From Phytohabitans maris (GTDB lineage Bacteria; Actinomycetota; Actinomycetes; Mycobacteriales; Micromonosporaceae), in the NCBI RefSeq assembly GCF_031085175.1, contig NZ_JAVHUY010000003.1:186001-250000 (forward strand): a DNA stretch of 64,000 nt, given 5' to 3'. Below, one piece after another: positions 31,979 through 40,528 of this stretch; position 1 is the first letter of the stretch, and each line of letters starts with the position of its first letter. The position numbers were made by a program, and so were the translations under genes. The notes under the pieces are model-generated. The model did no database searches. It was not told the origin of the DNA and saw only the letters and a program-made list of their open reading frames with translations.

Positions 31979-33160
31979 CTACTTCGGCAGGCCGAGGAGG
32001 CGCTCGGCGATGATGTTGCGCTGGATGTTCGAGGTGCCGCCGGCGATGGTCAGCGAGAGGGCGCGCAGCCGCTCCTCGACGTAGTAGCCGTTGCCGAGGT
32101 CGTCGAGGTCGCTCATGGTGAGGCCGGCGCGGCCCAGCAGCCGGGCGAAGAGCTCCAGCAGCGTGGTGCGCAGCTCGGTGAGGCGGAGCTTGAAGACGGT
32201 GGCGCCGACGCCGGGTACCGAGCCGGCGGCGGCCTCGGAGACGTTGCGCAGGGTCAGCGCCCAGAGCGCGTCGTACCCGGCGGCCAGGTGGCCGATCTCC
32301 CGGCGCAGGCCGGCGTCGTTCCAGGCGGTGCCTGACCGGCGGGTCAGCTTGCGGGCGAGCCGGGCCAGTTCCTCCACGAGCACCATGGAGTTGACCAGCT
32401 CGCCGGTGAACGCGGTGCCGCGCTCGAAGCTGAGGGTCACCATCGCGACCCGCCAGCCGTCGTTCTCCGCGCCGACCCGGTTGGCGACCGGCACGCGTAC
32501 GCCGTCGAGGAACATCTCGGCGAAGTCGGTGGAGCCCATGATGGTGCGCAGCGGGCGCAGCCGTACGCCGGGCGCGTCCATCGGCATGATGAGCCAGGTG
32601 AGCCCCTTGTGCTTGGGGGCGTCCGGGTCGGTGCGGACGAGGATCTCGCAGAAGTCGGCGACCAGCGAGTGCGACGTCCAGATCTTCTGCCCGGTGAGCA
32701 CGTAGTCGTCGCCGTCCCGTACCGCCCGGGTGCGCAGGGAGGCGAGGTCGGATCCGGCGCCGGGCTCGGAGAAGCCCTGGCACCACACCTCGTCGCCGCG
32801 CAGGATCGGCCCGAGGTGGCGCTCCTTCTGGGCCGGTGTCCCCTCGGCCGCGATCGTCGGTCCGGCGTGCTTGAGGCCGACGTAGTTGGCGACGCCGTAC
32901 GGCGCCCGGGCCCGCTCGGTCTCCTCCAGCAGGATGAGCTGCTGGACCGGGCTGGCGCCGCGCCCGCCGTACTCGGCCGGCCAGTCCAGGCCGCCGTACC
33001 CGGCGTCGTAGAGCGTCCGCTGCCAGGTGGTGTCGAAGACCCGGCGGGCCGGCCAGTCGTGCGGCGGCGGCGCGGGCGGCAGCGCCGGCAGCACCTCGCC
33101 GAGCCAGGCCCGCACCTCCGCGCGGAAGGCGTCCTCCTCGGCCGTGTACGCGATGTCCAC
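31979..33160 (-). CDS. Acyl-CoA dehydrogenase, large-subunit type (pair A)
   Basis: This 393-residue ACAD has WCQGFSEPGAGSDLASLRT for flavin and substrate binding, TGQKIWTS, and GGTSNIQRNIIAERLLGLP near the C-terminus. The glutamate at the classical medium-chain position is absent, as in steroid FadE/ChsE pairs, in which the base sits elsewhere. It should introduce a 2,3 double bond into an acyl-CoA. GTG 33160 follows the crotonase stop by two bases. Similar to FadE proteins of the KstR2 regulon, but the exact orthologue is not assigned. Confidence 0.9.
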   Translation of the reverse strand: MDIAYTAEEDAFRAEVRAWLGEVLPALPPAPPPHDWPARRVFDTTWQRTLYDAGYGGLDWPAEYGGRGASPVQQLILLEETERARAPYGVANYVGLKHAGPTIAAEGTPAQKERHLGPILRGDEVWCQGFSEPGAGSDLASLRTRAVRDGDDYVLTGQKIWTSHSLVADFCEILVRTDPDAPKHKGLTWLIMPMDAPGVRLRPLRTIMGSTDFAEMFLDGVRVPVANRVGAENDGWRVAMVTLSFERGTAFTGELVNSMVLVEELARLARKLTRRSGTAWNDAGLRREIGHLAAGYDALWALTLRNVSEAAAGSVPGVGATVFKLRLTELRTTLLELFARLLGRAGLTMSDLDDLGNGYYVEERLRALSLTIAGGTSNIQRNIIAERLLGLPK

Positions 33161-33162
33161 GG

Positions 33163-33939
33163 TCAGTCCCCGAGCGGCTGGAAGCGTGGGGGCCGTTTCT
33201 CGGCGCGGGCGGCCATCGCCTCGGGCAGGTCCGGCGAGCCGAACGACGCGTGCATGAGCGCGGCGGCGGCGTCCAGCGCGGCGTCCAGCGGGCGTTCGAG
33301 GTCGGCCCGGAGCTGCCCCTTGATCGTCTCCAGGGCGCGGGGCGCGCAGTACGCGGCGATCTCCCGGGCGTACTCCAGCGCGGCGGGGAGCACGTCGGCC
33401 GCCGGCAGCACCCGCTGGGCCAGCCCGATCCGGTACGCCTCCTCGCCGGTCAGCGCCCGGCCGCTGAGCAGTACGTCGGCGGCGTTGCCGAGCCCGACGA
33501 GGCGGGGCAGCAGCCAGGCGCTGCCGTACTCGGCGGCGAGCCCGAGCCGGCTGAACGTGGTGGTCAGCTTCGCCTCGGCGGCCACGAACCGCACGTCGGC
33601 GAAGAGGATCAGCGCGAAGCCCACGCCGGCCGCCGAACCGTTGACCGCGGCGACCACCGGCTTGCGGATCTCCATGGCGAGCCGCGGCCGGATCCCCTCG
33701 GGGACGTCCTGGGCGGTGCCCTCGTCGACCTCGGCGAGGAACGCGAGGTCCGCTCCCCCGCAGAAGCCGCGGCCGGCGCCGGTGACCACGACCGCCCGCA
33801 CGTCCGGGTCGCGGTCGGCGCGGCCCAGCGCCTCGTTGTACGCGGCCCCCATCTCCGGCGTGAACGCGTTGAACCGGTCGGGGCGGTTGAGCGTGACGGT
33901 CGCGACGCCCTCGGCGACCTCGTAGCGGATGGTGGTCAC
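33163..33939 (-). CDS. Enoyl-CoA hydratase/isomerase (crotonase family)
   Basis: This 258-residue crotonase has TLNRPDRFNAF, the oxyanion-hole segments GAGRGFCGGADL and NGSAAGVGFALILFAD, and a typical C-terminal helix with SPDLPEAMAARAEKRPPRF. The AAEYGSAWLLPRLVG segment keeps the normal loop with a potential acid residue. Hydration or isomerisation of an enoyl-CoA is expected. GTG 33939 overlaps the stop of the amidohydrolase-like gene (GTGA). It differs from the EchA20 orthologue at 43,485. Confidence 0.9.
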   Translation of the reverse strand: MTTIRYEVAEGVATVTLNRPDRFNAFTPEMGAAYNEALGRADRDPDVRAVVVTGAGRGFCGGADLAFLAEVDEGTAQDVPEGIRPRLAMEIRKPVVAAVNGSAAGVGFALILFADVRFVAAEAKLTTTFSRLGLAAEYGSAWLLPRLVGLGNAADVLLSGRALTGEEAYRIGLAQRVLPAADVLPAALEYAREIAAYCAPRALETIKGQLRADLERPLDAALDAAAALMHASFGSPDLPEAMAARAEKRPPRFQPLGD

Positions 33940-34769
33940 CGGCCCACCCCGAGCACGCGGGCCGCGTTCTCGCGCAGGAACTTGGGCCACACCTCGTCCT
34001 TGAGCGGCAGGTTGCGCAGCTCGGCGAAGATCCGCTCCAGCTCCAGGCCGTACGGGTAGTAGCCGCCGTAGATGACCTTGTCGGCGCCGCGCGTGTTCGC
34101 GTACTCGATGATCGCCGGCGGGTAGTACTTCGGCGCGAAGCCGGTCGTGGAGTAGTAGAGGTTGGGGTACTTGAGCAGCAGCTTGACGGTGAGGTCGACC
34201 CAGGGCTCGCAGCAGTGCCGGAAGACGAACTTGAGCTCGGGGAAGAAATAGCAGACCTCGTCGACGAGTCCCGGGTGCTGGCTGGCGTACGGCAGCCGGG
34301 GCCCGGGCACGCCGCCGTTGACGAAGATCGGGATGTCCAGTTCGACGCACTTGGCGTAGAGCGGGTAGGCCCGGCGGTCGTCGATCGGCACCGGCGGGGC
34401 GAGCAGGGCGGGCATGAACTGCGCCCCGACCACGCCGATCGTCTCGTACGCCCGCTGCAGGTCGCGGACCGCGTCCATGCCCCGGTGCGGGTCCACGTCG
34501 AGGCAGCCCAGGAGGCGGTCGGGGTGGGCCACGATCGCCCGGGCGGCCATCTCGTCGCCGGGCAGCACGGGGACGAGCCCCTTCTCGATGCCGTACGCGT
34601 CCATGGTGCGGAGCAGGTCGTCGACGCTGCCCTCGTGCCGGCGCACCTGCGGAAACTTCTTGAACATGTACGAGATCTGCTCGTGCACGTCGTCGTCGCC
34701 CGCCGGTACCTCCTCGGTCGGCAGGCCGATCAGCGTGTCGATCACGCCGATGTCGGTGGGGAATGCCAT
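33936..34769 (-). CDS. Amidohydrolase-fold protein lacking metal ligands
   Basis: This 277-residue protein has the amidohydrolase-2 (ACMSD-like) TIM-barrel pattern: LDVDPHRGMDAVRDLQ, PIFVNGGVPGP and the late RGADKVIYGGYYPY. The N-terminal H-x-H metal motif is replaced by IDTLIGLP (residues 10-17), and the usual GSDYP aspartate near the C-terminus is Tyr in GGYYP. A metal-dependent hydrolase or decarboxylase mechanism is therefore unlikely. ATG 34769 has GGAGGCGG upstream. It is first in the 34,769-30,411 operon, 40 bp from a perfect KstR2-like box. Confidence 0.82.
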   Translation of the reverse strand: MAFPTDIGVIDTLIGLPTEEVPAGDDDVHEQISYMFKKFPQVRRHEGSVDDLLRTMDAYGIEKGLVPVLPGDEMAARAIVAHPDRLLGCLDVDPHRGMDAVRDLQRAYETIGVVGAQFMPALLAPPVPIDDRRAYPLYAKCVELDIPIFVNGGVPGPRLPYASQHPGLVDEVCYFFPELKFVFRHCCEPWVDLTVKLLLKYPNLYYSTTGFAPKYYPPAIIEYANTRGADKVIYGGYYPYGLELERIFAELRNLPLKDEVWPKFLRENAARVLGVGR

Positions 34770-34809
34770 ACGCCGCCTCCGCTGTGCTGTCGTCGCCGCC
34801 AGTGTAGTG

Positions 34810-34823
34810 ACCAAGCGCTTGCT
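34810..34823. promoter_or_regulatory. KstR2-like operator (divergent, shared)
   Basis: ACCAAGCGCTTGCT is a perfect match in the 73-bp gap between the divergent amidohydrolase-like and crotonase genes. It lies 40 bp from one start codon and 19 bp from the other, so a single site probably controls both operons. Confidence 0.87.
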
Positions 34824-34842
34824 TGTCTCCTACGATGTCGGC

Positions 34843-35580
34843 ATGACGCTGGTGCGACGCCTCGACGAGGGTGGCCTGACCACCCTCACACTCAACCGGC
34901 CGGAGAAGCACAACGCCCTGACGGTACCGATGTTCGCGCTGCTCAGACAGCATGTGGCCGACATCGCGGCGGCCACCGACACGGTCGGCTGCGTGCTGCT
35001 GCGGGGCGCCGGCCGCAGCTTCTGCTCCGGCAACGACCTCGCCGCGATCGCCGCCGGCGAGCAACCGCCGGAGCCACACTTCCAGGCGCGGGTGATCGAG
35101 GAGCTGGCCGCGCTCCCCCAGCCGGTCGTCGCGGCCGTGCACGGGCACTGCTACGCGGGCGGGCTGGAGCTCGCCCTCGCCGCCGACCTCATCCTCGCCG
35201 CGGAGAGCGCGCGCTTCGCCGACGTGCACGCGGCCTGGGCGATGACGCCGGTGTGGGGGATGAGCCAGCGGCTGCCCCGGCGGGTCGGCGCGGCGAAGGC
35301 GAAGGAGCTGATGTTCACCGGGCGGGTCTGCACCGGCCGGGAGGCCGAGGCGATGGGACTGGCGAACTCCTGCTGGGCCGACGGCGCGTTCGACGGCGCG
35401 GTCGAGGAGACGGTCCGCCGGATCGTCGACAACTCCTGGTTCACCCACCGGATGACCAAGCGGCTGCTCGCCGAGACCGAGACGGCCACGCTCCGCGACG
35501 GCCTGGCGTACGAGCTGGCCCACAGCGGCGCGCTCGGCCCGGACGCGGCCGACCGCCTGGCCCGGTTCGGGCGGGGCTGA
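34843..35580 (+). CDS. Enoyl-CoA hydratase/isomerase (crotonase family)
   Basis: This 245-residue crotonase has TLNRPEKHNAL, GAGRSFCSGNDLAAI and HGHCYAGGLELALAADLI for the oxyanion hole, then FADVHAAWAMTPVWGMS. It would hydrate or isomerise an unsaturated acyl-CoA. ATG 34843 is only 19 bp past the operator, so the leader is very short. The gene stands alone ahead of the FadA6-like thiolase, which has its own operator at 35,588. Confidence 0.88.
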   Translation: MTLVRRLDEGGLTTLTLNRPEKHNALTVPMFALLRQHVADIAAATDTVGCVLLRGAGRSFCSGNDLAAIAAGEQPPEPHFQARVIEELAALPQPVVAAVHGHCYAGGLELALAADLILAAESARFADVHAAWAMTPVWGMSQRLPRRVGAAKAKELMFTGRVCTGREAEAMGLANSCWADGAFDGAVEETVRRIVDNSWFTHRMTKRLLAETETATLRDGLAYELAHSGALGPDAADRLARFGRG

Positions 35581-35587
35581 CTTACCA

Positions 35588-35601
35588 AGCGAGCGCTTGG
35601 T
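35588..35601. promoter_or_regulatory. KstR2-like operator (one mismatch, composite)
   Basis: AGCGAGCGCTTGGT fits AnCAAGnnCTTGnT with G for the first A of CAAG. A second arm ACCAAG at 35584-35589 makes a perfect inverted repeat with CTTGGT at 35596-35601, but with six bases between CAAG and CTTG where the consensus has two. The site ends 15 bp before the thiolase GTG. Confidence 0.7.
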
Positions 35602-35616
35602 TGCTAGGCTCACGGC

Positions 35617-36762
35617 GTGACCGAGGCTTACATCGTCGACGCGATCCGTACCCCCGTCGGCCGCCGTGGCGGCGGCCTCTGCGCCGCCCATCCGGCGGAC
35701 CTCGGCGCGCACGTCATCGAGGCGCTCGTGACCCGCACCGGCATCGACCCGGCGGCCGTGGACGACGTCGTCTTCGGCTGCGTCGACGCGCTCGGCCCGC
35801 AGGCCGGCAACATCGCCCGTACCGCCTGGCTGGCGGCGGGCATGCCGGAGGAGGTGCCCGGCGTCACCGTCGACCGCCAGTGCGGCTCGTCGCAGCAGGC
35901 TGTGCACTTCGCCGCGCAGGCGGTCGGCTCCGGCACGGCCGACCTCGTGGTCGCGGGCGGCGTGCAGAACATGAGCATGGTGCCGATCGCGGCCGCGATG
36001 TCCGCCGTGCCCGACCACGCCGACCCGTTCTCCGGCTCGGTGCGCTGGCGGCAGCGGTACGGCGAGGAGGAGATCTCCCAGTTCCGGGCGGCCGAGCTGA
36101 TCGCCGCCAAGTGGGACCTGAGCCGCGCCGAGATGGAGCAGTACGCGCTGCAGAGCCACCGCCGGGCGATCCGCGCCATCGACGAGGGGCGCTTCGCGCG
36201 GGAGATCGTCCCGTACGGCGTGGTCGCGGCCGACGAGGGGCCGCGGCGGGACACGTCGCCGGAACGGATGGCGGCGCTCGCCCCGCTCCGCCCGGGCGGC
36301 ACGGTCACCGCGGCGCTGGCCAGCCAGATCTCCGACGCCGCCGCGGCCCTCCTGGTCGCCTCCGAGCGGGCCGTGAAGGCGCACGGGCTGCGCCCGCGCG
36401 CCCGGATCCACCACCTCAGCGTCCGCGCCGCCGACCCGGTCTTCATGCTCACCGGCCCGATCCCGGCCACCGAGTACGCGCTGCGCCGCACCGGGATGGC
36501 CATCGGCGACATCGACCTCGTCGAGATCAACGAGGCGTTCGTCCCGGTCGTGCTCGCCTGGCAGCGCGAGACCGGCGCCGACCTCGCCCGGGTGAACGTC
36601 AACGGCGGCGCCGTGGCACTCGGCCACCCGCTCGGCGCCACCGGCGTACGGTTGATGACCACGCTGCTGCACGAGCTCGAACGCACGGGCGGGCGGTACG
36701 GCCTGCAGACCATGTGCGAGGGCGGGGGTACGGCGAATGTCACCATCATCGAACGGCTCTGA
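35617..36762 (+). CDS. 3-ketoacyl-CoA thiolase, FadA6-like (copy 2)
   Basis: This 381-residue thiolase has nucleophile Cys89 in VDRQCGSSQQ, VEINEAF, GGAVALGHPLGATGVR and the MCEGGGTANVTIIERL ending. The combination RARIHHLSVRAADPVFMLTG closely matches what is known of mycobacterial FadA6, so this is the better FadA6 candidate of the two copies. It cleaves a 3-ketoacyl-CoA from beta-oxidation of the opened rings. GTG 35617 lies right after the operator. The 3' end overlaps the SDR gene by 26 bp. Confidence 0.9.
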   Translation: MTEAYIVDAIRTPVGRRGGGLCAAHPADLGAHVIEALVTRTGIDPAAVDDVVFGCVDALGPQAGNIARTAWLAAGMPEEVPGVTVDRQCGSSQQAVHFAAQAVGSGTADLVVAGGVQNMSMVPIAAAMSAVPDHADPFSGSVRWRQRYGEEEISQFRAAELIAAKWDLSRAEMEQYALQSHRRAIRAIDEGRFAREIVPYGVVAADEGPRRDTSPERMAALAPLRPGGTVTAALASQISDAAAALLVASERAVKAHGLRPRARIHHLSVRAADPVFMLTGPIPATEYALRRTGMAIGDIDLVEINEAFVPVVLAWQRETGADLARVNVNGGAVALGHPLGATGVRLMTTLLHELERTGGRYGLQTMCEGGGTANVTIIERL

Positions 36763-37537
36763 GCCGGACTCCCGGGCCGTCCTCGTCACCGGCGGTACCC
36801 GGGGAATCGGCGCGGTGATCGCGGCGCGCTTCGCCGCGGACGGCGCCCGGGTGCTGGTGTGCGGCCGGCAGCGGCCGGCGGCCCTTCCCGGCGGGATCGG
36901 CTTCCACGCCGCGGACGTGCGCGAGCCGGACCAGGCGGCGGAGCTCGTCGCCGAGGCGGTACGCCGGTTCGGCCGCCTCGACGTGGTGGTCAACAACGCC
37001 GGCGGCTCCCCCGTGGTGCCGGCCGACAGCGCCTCCCCGCGGCTGGTCACCTCGATCGTCCGGCTCAACCTGCTGGCCCCGTTCTTCGTCGCGCAGGCGG
37101 CCAACGCGGTCATGCGGGAGCAGCCCGGCGGCGGGCACATCGTCAACATCGGCAGCGTCGCCGCGCTCCGGCCGGCGCCCGGCACGGCCGCGTACGCCGC
37201 GGCGAAGGCGGGGCTCGAGGCGCTGACCCGGGCCCTCGCCGTCGAGTGGGCGCCGCGGGTACGGGTCAACGGCGTCATCGTCGGGCTGGTCCGCACCGCG
37301 CAGAACGCCGAGCACTACGGCGACGAGGGCGCGCTGCGGGCGGTCGACGGCACGATCCCGCTGGGCCGGATGGCCACGCCGGACGACGTCGCGGACGCCT
37401 GCCTGCTGCTCACCTCGCCGCTCGCGTCCTATCTGAACGGTGCGCAGATCACAGTGGACGGTGGCGGCGAGCTGCCCGCCTTTTACCTAGCGACACGCGG
37501 CTCAGATGCCGGCGCGGGCGCCGACCAGCCGGCGTAG
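36737..37537 (+). CDS. SDR-family oxidoreductase
   Basis: This 266-residue SDR has VTGGTRGIG near residue 18, VVNNAGGSP, Ser in NIGSVAAL and catalytic Y-A-A-A-K, ending with VDGGGELPAFYL and a short tail. ATG 36737 lies 26 bp inside the thiolase gene; a later start would remove little. The tail overlaps the convergent ACAD gene by 36 bp. Co-transcription with FadA6-like thiolase suggests hydroxyacyl-CoA dehydrogenation immediately before thiolysis. Confidence 0.88.
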   Translation: MSPSSNGSEPDSRAVLVTGGTRGIGAVIAARFAADGARVLVCGRQRPAALPGGIGFHAADVREPDQAAELVAEAVRRFGRLDVVVNNAGGSPVVPADSASPRLVTSIVRLNLLAPFFVAQAANAVMREQPGGGHIVNIGSVAALRPAPGTAAYAAAKAGLEALTRALAVEWAPRVRVNGVIVGLVRTAQNAEHYGDEGALRAVDGTIPLGRMATPDDVADACLLLTSPLASYLNGAQITVDGGGELPAFYLATRGSDAGAGADQPA

Positions 37538-38512
37538 CGTCACCGGGTCGCCGAAGAGCAGCCGGTTGGCGGTGGCCCGCTTGAAGTACCGGTGCGCGTC
37601 GTGCTCCCAGGTGAAGCCGATGCCGCCGTGCAGCTGGATCGACTCGGCGGTCACCGCGTAGGCGGCCTCGGTCGCCACCACCTTGGCCAGCGGCGCGGCG
37701 ACCGGCAGCTCGTCCGGGTCGGCGCGGAGCGCGTACCAGACCGTCGAGGTGGCCGCCTCGACCTTGACCGCCAGGTCGGCGACCCGGTGCCGGAGCGCCT
37801 GGAACGTCGCCAGCGGCACCCCGAACTGGGTGCGGGTGAGCAGGTGCGCGGCGGTCGCCTCCAGGCTGGCCCGGGCCACCCCGACCGACTCGGCGGCGAG
37901 CGCCAGCAGGTGCAGGTCGACCGCGTGCGCGGCGGCCCGCCCGTCGCCGACCCGTACTCCGGGTGCGCCGTCGAACACCACCCGGGCCTGCGGGCGGGTC
38001 TGGTCCAGTGTGGAGTGACCCGTGCGGCGGGTCTCCTCGGCCCGTACCAGGAACAGGCCCCCCTCCGCCACCACCGCGAGCAGGTCGGCGTGCTGCCCGT
38101 CGAGCACGTACTCCTTGACGCCGTCGAGCCGCCAGCCGCCGCCGCTCTCGCGGGCGGTCGTGGCGAGCGCGTCGAGCCGCCAGGCGGTGCCGGGTTCGGC
38201 GACCGCGAGGGTGGCGACCGTGGTGCCGGCGGCGATGCCGGGCAGCTCGTCCGCGGCCGCCTCGCCGAGCGCCGCCGCGGTGGCGACGGTGGGCAGGTAC
38301 GGGGCGGCGAGCAGGGCCCGGCCGGTCTCCTCCAGCGCGATCCCGACCTCGGCGAGGGTCGCGCCGAACCCGCCGTACCGCTCGTCGATCGCGAGCGCGG
38401 TCAGCCCCAGCTCCCCGGTGAGCCGCCCCCACACCTCCTTGTCGTCGCCGAATCGCGCCAGGAACGCCCGTAGGGTCTCGCGGAGCTGCTCCTGCTCCTG
38501 GCTGTACGTCAT
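37502..38512 (-). CDS. Acyl-CoA dehydrogenase, small-subunit type (pair B)
   Basis: This 336-residue protein has an ACAD N-terminal domain (LRETLRAFLARFGDD, DERYGGFGATLAEV) and C-terminal helices with TRTQFGVPLATFQALRH and IQLHGGIGFTWEHDAHRYFKR. The middle FAD-contacting segment is poorly conserved, as in beta subunits of steroid ACAD heterotetramers. It overlaps the large subunit by ATGA. It is the last gene of the long operon that starts with ipdA at 48,560. Confidence 0.88.
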   Translation of the reverse strand: MTYSQEQEQLRETLRAFLARFGDDKEVWGRLTGELGLTALAIDERYGGFGATLAEVGIALEETGRALLAAPYLPTVATAAALGEAAADELPGIAAGTTVATLAVAEPGTAWRLDALATTARESGGGWRLDGVKEYVLDGQHADLLAVVAEGGLFLVRAEETRRTGHSTLDQTRPQARVVFDGAPGVRVGDGRAAAHAVDLHLLALAAESVGVARASLEATAAHLLTRTQFGVPLATFQALRHRVADLAVKVEAATSTVWYALRADPDELPVAAPLAKVVATEAAYAVTAESIQLHGGIGFTWEHDAHRYFKRATANRLLFGDPVTLRRLVGARAGI

Positions 38513-39654
38513 CGGCGCCCCACCTTGCCCAGCAGCGCGTCGGCGACGATGCCGCGCTGGATCTCGTTGGAGCCGCCGTAGATCGTGTCGGCGCGGGTGA
38601 ACAGGAAGAGCCGCTGCGCGTCGGAGAGCGCGTACGGCTCCCCCTCGGCGAGCATCGCCCCCGGCTCGTCCACCGCCAGCTCGCCGAGGCGCTGGTGCCA
38701 GTTGGCCCAGAGCAGCTTGGCGACCGAGGCGTTGGCGCCCGCGCTCTCGCCCAGCGTGCGCAACGCGTGGTACCGCAGGACGCGCAGGCCGATCCAGGCG
38801 TCCACGAGCCGGTCGTAGTGCACCGGGTCGGCCAGCCGCCCGTCCGCGCGGGCGGCGGCGATCACCGCGTCCAGCTCGCGGGCGAAGCCGACCTGCTGCC
38901 CCAGCGTGGCGACACCGCGCTCGAAGCCGAGCGTGCCGATCGCCACCCGCCAGCCGTCGCCGGGCGCGCCGACGATGTTCGCCGCGGCGGTCACCGCGCC
39001 GTCGAAGAACACCTCGTTGAACTCGGAGGTGCCGGTGAGCTGCACGATCGGCCGCACCTCGATCCCCGGCTGGTCCATCGGCACGAGCAGGTACGACAGG
39101 CCGCGGTGGCGGGACGCGGACGGGTCGGTGCGGGCGAGCACGAAGCACCACTGGGCGATGTGGGCGAGCGAGGTCCAGACCTTCTGCCCGGTGATCCGCC
39201 AGGTGTCCCCGTCGCGTACCGCGGTGGTGCGCACCGAGGCGAGGTCCGACCCGGCCTCCGGCTCGGAGTACCCCTGGCACCACAGCTCCTGCGCCCGCGC
39301 GATCGGCGGCAGGAAGCGGCGGCGCTGCTCCGGCGTGCCGTACGCGACGAGGGTCGGGGCGAGCAGGTACTCGCCGATGTGGCTGAGCCGCCCCGGGCCG
39401 CCGGCGCGGGCGTACTCCTCGAAGAAGACGACCTGCCGGGCGATGTCGGCGCCGCGCCCGCCGTCGGCGACCGGCCAGCCGAGCCCGATCCAGCCGGCCG
39501 CGCCCAGCTCCCGTTCCCAGGCGACGCGCAGCTCGGTCAGCTCGTGCTCGCGCCCCGGGCCGCCGGCCCCGACCAGCGGCGCGAACTCGCCGGTCAGGTG
39601 GGCGGCCAGCCAGTCGCGCACCTCGGCGCGGAAGGCCGCCAGATCGCCGTCCAC
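38509..39654 (-). CDS. Acyl-CoA dehydrogenase, large-subunit type (pair B)
   Basis: This 381-residue ACAD has WCQGYSEPEAGSDLASVRT, TGQKVWTSLAH and YGGSNEIQRGIVADALLG near the end. It forms a gene pair with the overlapping small ACAD downstream, consistent with an alpha2-beta2 dehydrogenase. FadE30 or another FadE of the HIP pathway is a plausible equivalent, but the sequence alone does not decide. The GTG start at 39654 lies one base after the preceding SDR stop. Confidence 0.9.
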   Translation of the reverse strand: MDGDLAAFRAEVRDWLAAHLTGEFAPLVGAGGPGREHELTELRVAWERELGAAGWIGLGWPVADGGRGADIARQVVFFEEYARAGGPGRLSHIGEYLLAPTLVAYGTPEQRRRFLPPIARAQELWCQGYSEPEAGSDLASVRTTAVRDGDTWRITGQKVWTSLAHIAQWCFVLARTDPSASRHRGLSYLLVPMDQPGIEVRPIVQLTGTSEFNEVFFDGAVTAAANIVGAPGDGWRVAIGTLGFERGVATLGQQVGFARELDAVIAAARADGRLADPVHYDRLVDAWIGLRVLRYHALRTLGESAGANASVAKLLWANWHQRLGELAVDEPGAMLAEGEPYALSDAQRLFLFTRADTIYGGSNEIQRGIVADALLGKVGRR

Positions 39655-39655
39655 G

Positions 39656-40528
39656 TCAGGCTCCGTAGACCGGCGCCGGCTTGGGCGCGGCCGCCAGCAG
39701 ATCGTGTACGACCGGACCTAGCTCCTCGGGCCGCCACCGGCGCCCGCGGTCGACCGCCTCGCCGTGCTGCCAGCCGTCGGCGACGCTCACCGAGCCGCCG
39801 GAGACCTCGAAGACCCGCCCGGTGACGCCGGCCGACTCGGCGCTGCCCAGCCAGACGACGAGCGGGGAGACGTTCTCCGGGGCCATCGCGTCGAAGCCGC
39901 CCTCCGGTGCGCGCATGTCGTCGGCGAAGACGTCCTGGGTCATCGCGGTACGGGCGGAGGGGGCGATCGCGTTGACGGTGACGCCGTACCGGGCCAGCTC
40001 GACCGCGGCCACGACGGTCATCGCGGCGATGCCGGCCTTCGCCGCCACGTAGTTGAGCTGGCCGACCGAGCCCATGAGTCCGGCGCCGGAGCTGGTGTTG
40101 ACGATGCGGGCGTCCACCGGCTCGCCCGCCTTGGCCCGGTCCCGCCAGTACGCGGCCGCGTGCCGCATCGGCGCGGCGTGCCCCTTGAGGTCGACCCGGA
40201 GCACCTCGTCCCACTCCGCCTCGGTGAGGCTGACCAGCATCCGGTCCCGTACCAGGCCGGCGTTGTTGACCAGCACGTCCAGCCGCCCGTACGCCTCGAC
40301 GGCGGCCCGCACCAGCGCGTGCGCGTACGCCCAGTCGGCCACGTCGCCGGCGCTGGCGACCGCCTCGCCGCCGGCCGCGCGGATCTCCGCGGCCACCGCC
40401 TCCGCCGCCGTGCCGACGTCGTTGACCACGACCCGGGCGCCGGCCGCCGCGAACGCCAGCGCGTGCGCCCGCCCCAGCCCCTGGCCGGCGCCGGTGACGA
40501 CGACGACCCGCCCCGCGCAGAAACTCAC
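39656..40528 (-). CDS. SDR-family dehydrogenase, HSD17B4/MFE-2-like
   Basis: This 290-residue SDR has TGAGQGLG, VVNDVGTAAEAV, LVNNAGLVRDRM and catalytic Y-V-A-A-K, with the extended C-terminus seen in the MFE-2 group. It resembles the SDR at 19,881 (shared NNAG-RDxM and YWRDRAKAGEPV segments). It probably oxidises a 3-hydroxyacyl-CoA. GTG 40528 overlaps the crotonase stop (GTGA). Confidence 0.9.
   Translation of the reverse strand: MSFCAGRVVVVTGAGQGLGRAHALAFAAAGARVVVNDVGTAAEAVAAEIRAAGGEAVASAGDVADWAYAHALVRAAVEAYGRLDVLVNNAGLVRDRMLVSLTEAEWDEVLRVDLKGHAAPMRHAAAYWRDRAKAGEPVDARIVNTSSGAGLMGSVGQLNYVAAKAGIAAMTVVAAVELARYGVTVNAIAPSARTAMTQDVFADDMRAPEGGFDAMAPENVSPLVVWLGSAESAGVTGRVFEVSGGSVSVADGWQHGEAVDRGRRWRPEELGPVVHDLLAAAPKPAPVYGA

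Noticed and set aside
33163-37296. Very long open frames, such as this 1377-codon minus-strand frame and those at 49187-52699, 30411-32786 and 37502-39283.
   Set aside because: They are by-products of high GC content: only their C-terminal part is a real gene, and the rest runs antisense or out of frame through genes with clear family motifs.
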